A DNA stretch of 8,281 nt from Duncaniella sp. Its GTDB lineage: Bacteria > Bacteroidota > Bacteroidia > Bacteroidales > Muribaculaceae. The translations under genes were made by a program, and so were the position numbers. How positions within the stretch are numbered: the first letter of the stretch is position 1; each line of letters opens with the position of its first letter. Below are positions 1 through 5,710 of the stretch, one piece after another. The notes below the pieces were generated by a model. It ran no database searches. It was not told where the DNA came from and saw only the letters and a list, made by a program, of their open reading frames with translations. The DNA is taken from NCBI RefSeq assembly GCF_029054785.1, contig NZ_JAIDEN010000093.1, positions 1 to 8,281 of the forward strand. Direction: 5' to 3'.

Positions 1-522
1 GTAGATCGAGTCGATCGCGAGGACATCAATAGCGTCGTTTGCATTGCGGTTTTCCTCGGCGGGAACCCAACCGCGACCTTTATTGATTGTGAGGTCGATA
101 GTGAAGCTGGCGCTCGGATCCAAATGACAGATGACAAGATCGGGATTCAGGATTTCAAATCCTGAGAGGACTTTGCCAATGTCACCGGCTGTGAACTCTT
201 CCTGACCTGACACAGTGATGGATGCCTTTTCAAAATCGGTATCTTCAACCTTTTGCTTAAGGTTTACTTTCTTGAGGTTAAGAATGATGTTTGTGACATC
301 TTCCTTGACGCCGGGGATAGTGTCAAACTCGTGTCTCACACCGTCGATGCGGATCGACGAGATGGCGAAACCTTCGAGTGAGGAGAGAAGGATGCGACGC
401 AGGGCGTTGCCAATGGTTATACCATATCCCGGTTCCAATGGCTTAAACTCAAATTTACCGAAATGATTATCGGCTTCCAACATGAGGACTTTGTCGGGTT
501 TCTGGAATGCTAAAATAGCCAT
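1..522 (-). CDS. rpoA: RNA polymerase alpha subunit, N-terminal part (cut by window edge)
   Basis: The first 174 codons of the alpha subunit are present and stay in frame to base 1; the family is about 330 residues, so the rest lies outside the window. Alpha dimerises and seeds assembly of beta and beta'. The protein begins MAILAFQKPDKVLMLEAD and carries the dimerisation helix GNALRRILLSSLEGFA near residues 38-53, followed by the GVKEDVTNIILNLK segment near 68-81. The NKGRGWVPAEENR stretch near 150-162 is also typical of the N-terminal domain. The C-terminal DNA-binding domain is not covered. The ATG lies 17 bases after the rpsD stop, so the two genes are co-transcribed and probably share control with the alpha-operon ribosomal proteins. 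The leader before the ATG is AT-rich with no Shine-Dalgarno sequence. Nothing in the visible part is broken. Confidence 0.98.
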   Translation of the reverse strand, partial: MAILAFQKPDKVLMLEADNHFGKFEFKPLEPGYGITIGNALRRILLSSLEGFAISSIRIDGVRHEFDTIPGVKEDVTNIILNLKKVNLKQKVEDTDFEKASITVSGQEEFTAGDIGKVLSGFEILNPDLVICHLDPSASFTIDLTINKGRGWVPAEENRNANDAIDVLAIDSIY

Positions 523-539
523 GGATCTTGATTTAATTA

Positions 540-1145
540 TTATTTAGAATACAACTCGACGATAAGCTGCTCTTTGATGTTCTCAGGGATGTCTTCACGG
601 GCGGGAACATGGAGGAATTTACCTGCCTTGATGTTCTCATCCCATTCGAGCCAAGGATATTTGCTGTGATTGAATCCGGCGAGTGCGTCGGAAATTACTT
701 CGAGAGACTTTGACTTTTCACGGACACCGATAACGTCGCCGGGCTTAACTGCATAAGATGCGATGTTGACAACTTTGCCGTTGACTACGATGTGGCGGTG
801 AAGTACAAGCTGACGGGCTGCTGCACGGGTGGGAGCGATGCCGAGACGATAAACTACGTTGTCGAGACGGCCTTCAAGAAGCTGAAGAAGGATCTCACCG
901 GTGATACCTTTGGCGCGTGATGCCTTGTCAAAGAGGTTGTGGAACTGCTTTTCAAGAACGCCGTAGGTATATTTGGCTTTCTGCTTCTCGCGGAGCTGCA
1001 CGCCGTACTCGGAAGTTTTTCTTCTCTTGTTGAGTCCGTGCTGGCCCGGAGGATAATTTTTCTTGGCGAGGACTTTATCTTCACCGAAGATGGGTTCGCC
1101 AAACTTACGGGCGATTTTGGTGCGGGGACCTGTGTATCTTGCCAT
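540..1145 (-). CDS. rpsD: 30S ribosomal protein S4 (uS4), zinc-free form
   Basis: S4 is a primary 16S rRNA-binding protein that nucleates 30S assembly in the 5' domain, and in several bacteria it represses its own operon. The 201-residue product starts MARYTGPRTKIARKFGEP, has the conserved YPPGQHG at about 31-37, and has an S4 RNA-binding domain at about 92-155 that includes GRLDNVVYRLGIAPTRAAAR and the HIVVNGK turn. The whole protein contains no cysteine, so it lacks the N-terminal zinc site seen in some S4 proteins; this is the C-minus type. The start follows an A-rich leader (AACAAAAACAGAA-like) instead of a Shine-Dalgarno sequence. Upstream is a 350-base non-coding spacer with strong secondary-structure potential, which suggests that S4 expression is separately regulated; rpoA follows 17 bases downstream. 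Confidence 0.98.
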   Translation of the reverse strand: MARYTGPRTKIARKFGEPIFGEDKVLAKKNYPPGQHGLNKRRKTSEYGVQLREKQKAKYTYGVLEKQFHNLFDKASRAKGITGEILLQLLEGRLDNVVYRLGIAPTRAAARQLVLHRHIVVNGKVVNIASYAVKPGDVIGVREKSKSLEVISDALAGFNHSKYPWLEWDENIKAGKFLHVPAREDIPENIKEQLIVELYSK

Positions 1146-1496
1146 TTCTGTTTTTGTTTGATGTTGTTTCCCTGGAGCGGGGTTCTGGATCTTCGACTGA
1201 TTGTCAGAGCTGTGAATTCCGGGGTGACAGCCGCGACCACAGAGAGGTGATGAAAAATATGGTCTATTTCACTGAAGATTCACCTTTGTCTGAGTCAGTC
1301 TCCCGGACATTTCCGCACAGAGGCCGGAAAGTGGTCCGCAGATCGTTGCCGGTGACAGGGAGTTGGAAAAAATTGAATAATCAAAATTTACCTTGACCTG
1401 ATGAGACGGCCTGGTGAGGCTCATGGTTTTGTTTGAAAGTGAGAGCTGAGCTTTTGACCGTTTCTCAGGATAGCGAGGTCTGATGCGGATCTGAAA
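1146..1496 (-). promoter_or_regulatory. Long rpsK-rpsD spacer, candidate structured S4 leader RNA
   Basis: This stretch has no convincing gene, yet it is far longer than the other gaps here, which are mostly 5-40 bases. On the transcribed (minus) strand it can form several helices. In RNA order these are: 1401-1424 (ATGA/TCAT plus GCCT/AGGC with a 4-base bulge), 1310-1330 (TTTCCG/CGGAAA with a 9-base loop), and 1245-1285 (AGGTGA/TCACCT stacked on TGAAA/TTTCA with an 8-base one-sided bulge). These are followed by 1210-1242 (CTGTG/CACAG) and 1197-1207 (CTGA/TCAG). The bulge at 1274-1279 is complementary over six bases to 1189-1194, which would make a pseudoknot ending 43 bases before the S4 start. 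S4 is a known autoregulator that binds pseudoknotted mRNA in E. coli. A regulatory role here is inference; no clear TAnnTTTG promoter or U-tract terminator was found. Confidence 0.5.
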
Positions 1497-1886
1497 TTAT
1501 ACGCGACGACGCTTGGGAGGACGGCAACCGTTGTGGGGAAGCGGAGTTACGTCAACGATTTCAGTAACTTCGATACCGGCGCCATGGACGGTGCGGATTG
1601 CAGACTCACGACCGTTACCGGGACCCTTCACATAAGCTTTCACTTTGCGGAGACCGAGATCGTAGGCAACTTTCGCACAATCCTGAGCGGCCATCTGAGC
1701 TGCATAGGGAGTGTTCTTTTTTGAGCCACGGAAACCCATCTTGCCAGCAGATGACCAGGAGATAACCTGACCTTCAGAGTTGGCTAAGCACACAATGATG
1801 TTGTTGAAAGACGAGTGAACGTGAAGCTGACCGGCGGCGTCAACCTTGACGTTTCTTTTCTTTGCTGCGACTGTCTTTTTTGCCAT
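1497..1886 (-). CDS. rpsK: 30S ribosomal protein S11 (uS11)
   Basis: S11 sits on the 30S platform, contacts 16S rRNA near the E site and helps shape mRNA-decoding geometry. The product is 129 residues, normal for the family. A lysine-rich N-terminal tail (about residues 1-13) precedes the globular domain with HVHSSFNNIIVCL, the SSAGKMGFRGSKKNTPYAAQ segment, and the KGPGNGRESAIR loop near 87-98. It ends in the diagnostic DVTPLPHNGCRPPKRRRV tail. It begins 9 bases after the rpsM stop, so these two genes are certainly co-transcribed. The leader is AT-rich without a Shine-Dalgarno sequence. It is followed by the unusually long spacer before rpsD. No anomalies in the protein were seen. Confidence 0.98.
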   Translation of the reverse strand: MAKKTVAAKKRNVKVDAAGQLHVHSSFNNIIVCLANSEGQVISWSSAGKMGFRGSKKNTPYAAQMAAQDCAKVAYDLGLRKVKAYVKGPGNGRESAIRTVHGAGIEVTEIVDVTPLPHNGCRPPKRRRV

Positions 1887-1895
1887 GTTCGTTTA

Positions 1896-2276
1896 TTATT
1901 TAGTAGCTTTTTTCTTGTTTGCAACAGTTTTCTTGCGACCCTTGCGTGTACGGGCGTTGTTCTTGGTGCTCTGACCACGCACGGGGAGACCGTTACGATG
2001 ACGGATGCCACGATAGCAACCGATGTCCATAAGACGTTTGATGTTGAGCTGAATTTCGCTGCGGAGGTCACCTTCAACCTTGTAGTCGGCGCCGATTACT
2101 TCACGAACCTTGGCTGCCTGATCGTCGGTCCAGTCCTTGACCTTGATATTCACGTCAACGCCGGCCTTTTCAAGAACTGACTTGGCTGCGCTGCGTCCGA
2201 TACCAAAAATATAGGTCAGGGCGATTTCACCTCTTTTGTTCTGGGGGAGGTCAACTCCCACAATTCTTACTGCCAT
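1896..2276 (-). CDS. rpsM: 30S ribosomal protein S13 (uS13)
   Basis: S13 lies at the head of the 30S subunit, forms intersubunit bridges with the 50S subunit, and its basic tail reaches toward P-site tRNA. The 126-residue product begins MAVRIVGVDLPQNKRGEIAL and has the IFGIGRSAAKSVLEKAG helix-turn region near 23-39. It also carries the family signature CYRGIRHRNGLPVRGQ near 87-102 and a highly basic C-terminal extension (RTRKGRKKTVANKKKATK). It is the first gene of the alpha operon as in E. coli, and here it has its own promoter-like sequence about 33 bases upstream of the ATG. rpsK follows after 9 bases. Start choice is supported by the conserved N-terminus; the leader is AT-rich with no Shine-Dalgarno sequence. 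Confidence 0.98.
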   Translation of the reverse strand: MAVRIVGVDLPQNKRGEIALTYIFGIGRSAAKSVLEKAGVDVNIKVKDWTDDQAAKVREVIGADYKVEGDLRSEIQLNIKRLMDIGCYRGIRHRNGLPVRGQSTKNNARTRKGRKKTVANKKKATK

Positions 2277-2444
2277 ATAATTACTTGATTACTTGACTAA
2301 AATTTTTGCAAAGGTAATACTTTTTCAGCGATCATAAATAGGGTTTAAGCCATTTAGAAACACTTATTAGAAATCATTGGGAAATATTAACTAATAGGAT
2401 TCTATAATGACTCTGTGTCCTCTATCTCTGATCCGGACCGATGA
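2277..2444 (-). other. AT-rich rpmJ-rpsM spacer carrying a promoter
   Basis: This 168-base non-coding gap separates rpmJ from rpsM and is clearly more AT-rich than the rest of the window. It contains the promoter-like element described separately. It also has a short palindrome TATTA-AC-TAATA at 2385-2396 and a direct repeat TTAGAAA at 2354-2360 and 2367-2373. No intrinsic terminator with a U-tract is visible after rpmJ; only a weak GTCC/GGAC pairing can be drawn there. Read-through from the upstream genes is therefore likely, with the promoter adding extra transcription of rpsM to rpoA. Confidence 0.7.
2309..2338 (-). promoter_or_regulatory. Bacteroidota-type promoter for rpsM (alpha operon)
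   Basis: Read on the minus strand, TACCTTTG at 2316-2309 is a perfect match to the Bacteroidota -7 consensus TAnnTTTG recognised by the primary sigma factor of this phylum. A TTT at 2338-2336 lies 19 bases upstream of the box and matches two of three bases of the -33 TTG element. Transcription would begin about 25-30 bases before the rpsM ATG, giving a short AT-rich leader. Among the non-coding gaps on this strand it is the only perfect -7 match I found by eye. Confidence 0.75.
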
Positions 2445-2561
2445 TTAACCTTGACGCTGCTTGTATTTGGGGTTTTTCTTGTTGATGACGTAAAGACGTC
2501 CTTTGCGGCGCACGATTTTGCTGTCAGGAGTGCGCTTTTTGACTGAAGCTCTTACTTTCAT
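2445..2561 (-). CDS. rpmJ: 50S ribosomal protein L36 (bL36), all zinc ligands lost
   Basis: This gene encodes a 38-residue protein, the usual length for L36, starting MKVRASVKKRTPDSKIVRRK and ending NPKYKQRQG. L36 is a small 23S rRNA-binding protein of the 50S subunit. In E. coli L36 zinc is held by C11, C14, C27 and H33; aligned without gaps, this protein has T11, S14, N27 and Y33. It is therefore a fully zinc-independent (C-minus) form, while the basic RNA-binding residues and the C-terminal KQRQG are kept. It lies 39 bases after the infA stop and just before the AT-rich spacer with the rpsM promoter, so it is probably the last gene of the upstream unit. The start is fixed by the conserved MKVRAS N-terminus. 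Confidence 0.97.
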   Translation of the reverse strand: MKVRASVKKRTPDSKIVRRKGRLYVINKKNPKYKQRQG

Positions 2562-2600
2562 TGGTTTATCTGTATTGAAGATGATTATTTGTTGCTGGAA

Positions 2601-2819
2601 TTATTTGTAGCGGAATGCGATTCGTCCTTTCGAGAGGTCGTAGGGCGACATTTCCACTTTCACTTTATCGCCGGGAAGGATCTTGATGTAGTGCATGCGC
2701 ATCTTTCCGGAGATGTGGGCTGTGATTTCGTGGCCGTTTTCCAGTTCGACGCGGAACATTGCGTTTGACAAGGCTTCGACGATTGTTCCGTCAAGTTCGA
2801 TTGCTGCTTGTTTTGCCAT
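2601..2819 (-). CDS. infA: Translation initiation factor IF-1
   Basis: IF-1 occupies the A site of the 30S subunit during initiation and assists IF-2 and IF-3. The product has 72 residues, the standard length, and is a single S1-like OB-fold domain. Recognisable segments are IELDGTIVEALSNAMFRVEL at about 7-26, HEITAHISGKMRMHYIKILP at about 30-49 and the end SPYDLSKGRIAFRYK. It sits between map and rpmJ, the standard arrangement in Bacteroidota. A small perfect hairpin (TATTTC/GAAATA, 2824-2841) lies 4 bases upstream of its start codon and could limit ribosome access; that effect is conjecture. The leader has no Shine-Dalgarno sequence. Confidence 0.98.
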   Translation of the reverse strand: MAKQAAIELDGTIVEALSNAMFRVELENGHEITAHISGKMRMHYIKILPGDKVKVEMSPYDLSKGRIAFRYK

Positions 2820-2823
2820 AGGT

Positions 2824-2841
2824 TATTTCGATGGTGAAATA
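2824..2841 (-). other. Small hairpin immediately before the infA start
   Basis: TATTTC at 2824-2829 and GAAATA at 2836-2841 form a perfect 6-base-pair stem around a 6-base loop. On the transcribed strand it ends 4 bases before the infA ATG. It is AU-rich and so only moderately stable. It could tune IF-1 translation or be chance; no U-tract follows it, so it is not a terminator. Confidence 0.35.
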
Positions 2842-2856
2842 GGATGTGGTTTTTAG

Positions 2857-3639
2857 TTAAATGAATCTGTCGCCAAGGGCTTCCTCTATATAATCAAATG
2901 TGGTGAGTATCTGAGGGCCTTCCGGATCTATGACTATGGTGTGTTCATAGTGGGCGGAAGGTTTGCGGTCCTTGGTCCGGCACTGCCAGCCGTCTTTTTC
3001 GATGACTATGTTGCGGCTTCCGAGATTGATCATAGGTTCGATGCAGATGCACATTCCTTTTTTCAATACCGGTCCGCAACCGCGGCGTCCGTAGTTGGGG
3101 ACTTCCGGATCTTCGTGCATCTTGCGTCCGATGCCGTGGCCACACATTTCGCGGACCACGCTGTAACCGTGGCGCTCGCAGTAGGTCTGGACCGTGTTGG
3201 CGATGTCTCCGATGCGTTTTCCTTCCTGGGCGGCGGCGATGCCTTTGTAGAGCGACTCCTTTGTGGTCTTGCACAGGGCAAGGACTTCGGGGGCGATCTC
3301 CCCTACCGGGAAGGTGTAACACATGTCTCCGTTGTAACCGTCAAGTTCGACGACGGTGTCGATGCCGACGATGTCGCCTTCGCGCAGTTCGTAGCCGGAG
3401 GGAAATCCGTGGACCACGGTTTCGTTGACTTCTATGCACAATGTGCCGGGAAACCCTCCGTAACCGAGACATGCGGGCTTGCCTCCATTGTCGCGCATGA
3501 ATTCGCGGGCGATGTTGTCAAGGTGACGGGTAGTCACGCCTGGAGCCACCCACTTGGCGACTTCGCCAAGTGTGCGGCTCACAAGCGTGGATGCCTGTCG
3601 CATTTTTTCGATTTCTTCGGGTGTCTTGAGATAGATCAT
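2857..3639 (-). CDS. map: Type I methionine aminopeptidase
   Basis: This enzyme removes the initiator methionine from nascent proteins when the second residue is small, using a dinuclear metal centre. The 260-residue product is the short type I form without an N-terminal zinc-finger extension. All expected catalytic residues are visible: H77 in ETVVHGFP, metal ligands D94 and D105 in the segment VGIDTVVELDGYNGD, H168 in CGHGIGR, E201 in CIEPM and E232 in YEHTIVI. They align with E. coli H79, D97, D108, H171, E204 and E235. It lies 38 bases after secY and 37 bases before infA, so it is co-transcribed with them. adk, which separates secY and map in many other phyla, is absent. The start was chosen for the typical MIYLKTPEEIEKMR opening. 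Confidence 0.98.
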   Translation of the reverse strand: MIYLKTPEEIEKMRQASTLVSRTLGEVAKWVAPGVTTRHLDNIAREFMRDNGGKPACLGYGGFPGTLCIEVNETVVHGFPSGYELREGDIVGIDTVVELDGYNGDMCYTFPVGEIAPEVLALCKTTKESLYKGIAAAQEGKRIGDIANTVQTYCERHGYSVVREMCGHGIGRKMHEDPEVPNYGRRGCGPVLKKGMCICIEPMINLGSRNIVIEKDGWQCRTKDRKPSAHYEHTIVIDPEGPQILTTFDYIEEALGDRFI

Positions 3640-3677
3640 TTATCTGAAGAATGAATCAGCGGTAATCGAGACGGGTT

Positions 3678-5027
3678 TTAATAGGCAGAACCAGTGGTGC
3701 GGCCTTTGATCTTGCCGTCCTTCATGAGTCCGTCATAGTGGTGCATCATCAGGTGGCTTTCGATCTGCTGGAGGGTGTCAAGGACGACACCGACAAGGAT
3801 CAGCAGTGAGGTTCCTCCGAAGAACTGCGCGAAGTTCTGGCTGATGCCGAAGAAGCGTGCGAATGCCGGGAGGATGGCCACGATGCCGAGGAAGATCGAA
3901 CCGGGGAGAGTGATACGCGACATGATTGAGTCGAGATACTCTGCGGTTTTCTTTCCGGGTTTCACTCCGGGAATGAAGCCGTTGTTACGCTTCATGTCCT
4001 CTGCCATCTGGGTGGGACGCACTGTGATGGCAGTATAGAAGTAAGTGAAGGCCACGATGAGGATGAAGTATACAAGGTTGTACCAGAATCCGTTGATGTC
4101 CGAGAAAGCGGCGTAGAATCCCGATGAGCTCTCTGAGCTTCCGAAGCCGGCGAGAGTGATGGGGATGAACATGATTGCCTGGGCGAAGATGATGGGCATT
4201 ACGCCGGCGGCGTTTACTTTCAGGGGGATGTACTGGCGGGCACCTCCGTACTGGCGGTTGCCGACAATACGCTTGGCGTACTGTACGGGCACCTTACGTG
4301 TTCCTTGTACAAGAAGCACAGCGCCGACTGTCACTGCGAAGAGCAGGAGGATCTCGACTACGAACATGATCAGACCGCCCTGGCTGCCGGTGGCACCCGG
4401 AAGACGGCTTGTGAATTCATAGAAGAGGGCTCCCGGAAGACGTGCAATGATACCTACAAGGATGATGAAGGAGATACCATTGCCGATGCCGCGGTCAGTG
4501 ATGCGCTCGCCGAGCCACATGATGAACATGGAGCCGGCTGCAAGGATTACGGTAAGGAAAGCCAATGTCCAGAAGCCCATGGTGGCACCGCCTGTGGCGG
4601 CGCTCACCTGAACCTGGAGATTTACAAGATAAGCAGGACCCTGGAGCAGCAGGATAAGCACAGTCAGATAACGGGTATACTGGCTGAGCTTCTGTCGGCC
4701 GCTCTCGCCTTCGCTCTGGAGCTTCTGGAAAGAAGGGAGTACCATGCCCAGCAGCTGTATCACGATGGATGCAGTGATGTAGGGCATGATGCCGAGAGCG
4801 AAGATCGAGGCTTGAGAGAAAGCACCTCCTGAGAACATGTCAAGGAGCTGCATCAGGCCACTCTTGTTGGTGAACTTCGACAGGGCGTCGAGATCCTCCG
4901 GCGAGATGCCGGGAAGGACTACATAGCAGCCGAGACGATAGACGAGCACCAGCAGAAGGGTGACAAGAATACGCTTTCTCAGTTCCTCAATGGTCCAGAT
5001 GTTACGAATTGTTTCAACAAATCTCAT
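3678..5027 (-). CDS. secY: Protein translocase channel subunit SecY
   Basis: SecY is the pore of the Sec translocon in the cytoplasmic membrane and works with SecE, SecG and SecA. The 449-residue product shows about ten hydrophobic segments, at roughly 18-38, 76-96, 118-138, 152-172, 183-203, 217-240, 272-292, 315-336, 372-392 and 402-420. Both SecY signatures are present: ALGIMPYITASIVIQLLG at about 77-94 and ERITDRGIGNGISFIILVG at about 174-192. The plug region is near LLDMFSGGAFSQ (61-72). The long cytosolic loop at about 240-271 (RKVPVQYAKR) and the TAITVRPTQMAEDMKRNNGF loop at about 332-351 are the usual ribosome and SecA docking sites. It is 17 bases downstream of rplO, coupling export capacity to ribosome production. 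The leader is pyrimidine-rich with no Shine-Dalgarno sequence. Confidence 0.98.
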   Translation of the reverse strand: MRFVETIRNIWTIEELRKRILVTLLLVLVYRLGCYVVLPGISPEDLDALSKFTNKSGLMQLLDMFSGGAFSQASIFALGIMPYITASIVIQLLGMVLPSFQKLQSEGESGRQKLSQYTRYLTVLILLLQGPAYLVNLQVQVSAATGGATMGFWTLAFLTVILAAGSMFIMWLGERITDRGIGNGISFIILVGIIARLPGALFYEFTSRLPGATGSQGGLIMFVVEILLLFAVTVGAVLLVQGTRKVPVQYAKRIVGNRQYGGARQYIPLKVNAAGVMPIIFAQAIMFIPITLAGFGSSESSSGFYAAFSDINGFWYNLVYFILIVAFTYFYTAITVRPTQMAEDMKRNNGFIPGVKPGKKTAEYLDSIMSRITLPGSIFLGIVAILPAFARFFGISQNFAQFFGGTSLLILVGVVLDTLQQIESHLMMHHYDGLMKDGKIKGRTTGSAY

Positions 5028-5044
5028 TTCGAGGAGAAGGGGGA

Positions 5045-5491
5045 TTAAATTTTGTTTACTGAGCCTCCGGCTTCAACGATTGCTTTCTCAGCAGCGGCTG
5101 AGAAGGCGTTGGCCTCAACAGTGAGTTTCTTGGTAAGCTTGCCTGTCGCGAGGATCTTGACGGGCTGCTTGCCGTTGATGAGGCCAGCTGCAAGGAGTTC
5201 GGCTACGCCGATCTTCTCGATTCCGGCGGTCTCGGCGAGACGTTCGAGGTCGACAAGATTGACAGCTTTGTACTCAGTACGGCTGAGGGGTTTGAAACCG
5301 AATTTGGGGAGACGGCGCTGAAGAGGCATCTGACCACCTTCAAAACCTATTTTGCGGCTGTAGCCCGAACGAGATTTTGCACCCTTGTGACCGCGGGTAG
5401 ATGTTCCACCCTTGCCTGAACCGGCACCACGGCCGATACGGGTTTTCTTCTGAACAGAGCCGACAGCTGGTTTTAAATTGCTTAAATCCAT
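5045..5491 (-). CDS. rplO: 50S ribosomal protein L15 (uL15)
   Basis: L15 is a late-assembly 50S protein that binds 23S rRNA through a long extended N-terminal arm. The 148-residue product begins MDLSNLKPAVGSVQKKTRIG and has the characteristic Gly/Arg/Ser-rich extension at about 17-54 (GRGAGSGKGGTSTRGHKGAK and SRSGYSRKIGFEGGQMPLQR). This is followed by LPKFGFKP and a compact C-terminal domain at about 75-148 ending AAEKAIVEAGGSVNKI. Length and motifs are normal. It lies 24 bases after rpmD and 17 bases before secY, which is the canonical spc-operon order L30-L15-SecY. The upstream leader is AT-rich (ATCATTAACACAACT) and lacks a Shine-Dalgarno sequence. Confidence 0.98.
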   Translation of the reverse strand: MDLSNLKPAVGSVQKKTRIGRGAGSGKGGTSTRGHKGAKSRSGYSRKIGFEGGQMPLQRRLPKFGFKPLSRTEYKAVNLVDLERLAETAGIEKIGVAELLAAGLINGKQPVKILATGKLTKKLTVEANAFSAAAEKAIVEAGGSVNKI

Positions 5492-5515
5492 AGTTGTGTT
5501 AATGATTTTTAGAAA

Positions 5516-5695
5516 TTAGGCGTTGGTCACTTCTACCAAGTGGCGTACTGCTTTAACCATACCCATCACTGAGGGGGTGTCCTCAAGGACTACTGAGTGA
5601 TGCATTTTTTTCAAGCCGAGTGCGTCGAGAGTGCGCTTCTGCACTGCGGGAGCGTTGATGCGGCTCTTAATCTGGGTGATTTTAATTTTTGCCAT
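5516..5695 (-). CDS. rpmD: 50S ribosomal protein L30 (uL30)
   Basis: L30 is a small 50S protein that binds 23S rRNA. Translating this strand gives a 59-residue protein starting MAKIKITQIKSRINAPAVQK and continuing RTLDALGLKKMHHSVVLEDT, then PSVMGMVKAVRHLVEVTNA. The KITQIKS start, the TLDALGLKK helix and the P-S-V-x-G-M-V-x-x-V-x-H-L-V segment are diagnostic, and the length matches the roughly 60-residue bacterial form. It lies 15 bases after rpsE and 24 bases before rplO. The start codon is fixed by the conserved N-terminus. Nothing unusual was seen. Confidence 0.97.
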   Translation of the reverse strand: MAKIKITQIKSRINAPAVQKRTLDALGLKKMHHSVVLEDTPSVMGMVKAVRHLVEVTNA

Positions 5696-5710
5696 CTGAT
5701 ATATGGATGA

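Noticed and set aside
968..975. TATATTTG on the plus strand, a match to the -7 consensus, antisense to rpsD
   Set aside because: No TTG lies about 19-20 bases upstream and it is inside coding sequence; an antisense promoter cannot be supported.
1100..1107. TAAGTTTG on the minus strand inside the start of rpsD
   Set aside because: It fits the -7 consensus but lies within the rpsD coding region with no evident -33 partner, so chance is likely.
854..1240. 128-codon minus-strand frame overlapping rpsD and its leader
   Set aside because: It is out of frame with rpsD, which is unmistakable; the predicted product is Ser/Thr/Pro/Arg-rich with no known motif.
1382..1390. TAAATTTTG on the minus strand in the rpsK-rpsD spacer as an rpsD promoter
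   Set aside because: It misses the -7 spacing by one base and has no TTG at the expected upstream distance.
1139..1396. 85-codon plus-strand open frame across the rpsK-rpsD spacer
   Set aside because: It runs opposite to all genes, begins within the antisense of rpsD, has no recognisable domain, and lies over the proposed structured RNA, so it is best explained by chance.
2400..2444. Terminator after rpmJ
   Set aside because: Only a weak 4-base stem (GTCC/GGAC) with a long loop and no U-tract can be drawn.
2941..3654. 237-codon plus-strand open frame antisense to map
   Set aside because: It mirrors the codon structure of map, whose product has all catalytic residues; the antisense product has no family features.
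4305..4832. 175-codon plus-strand open frame antisense to secY
   Set aside because: It is a shadow of the strongly supported secY gene and has low-complexity acidic composition.
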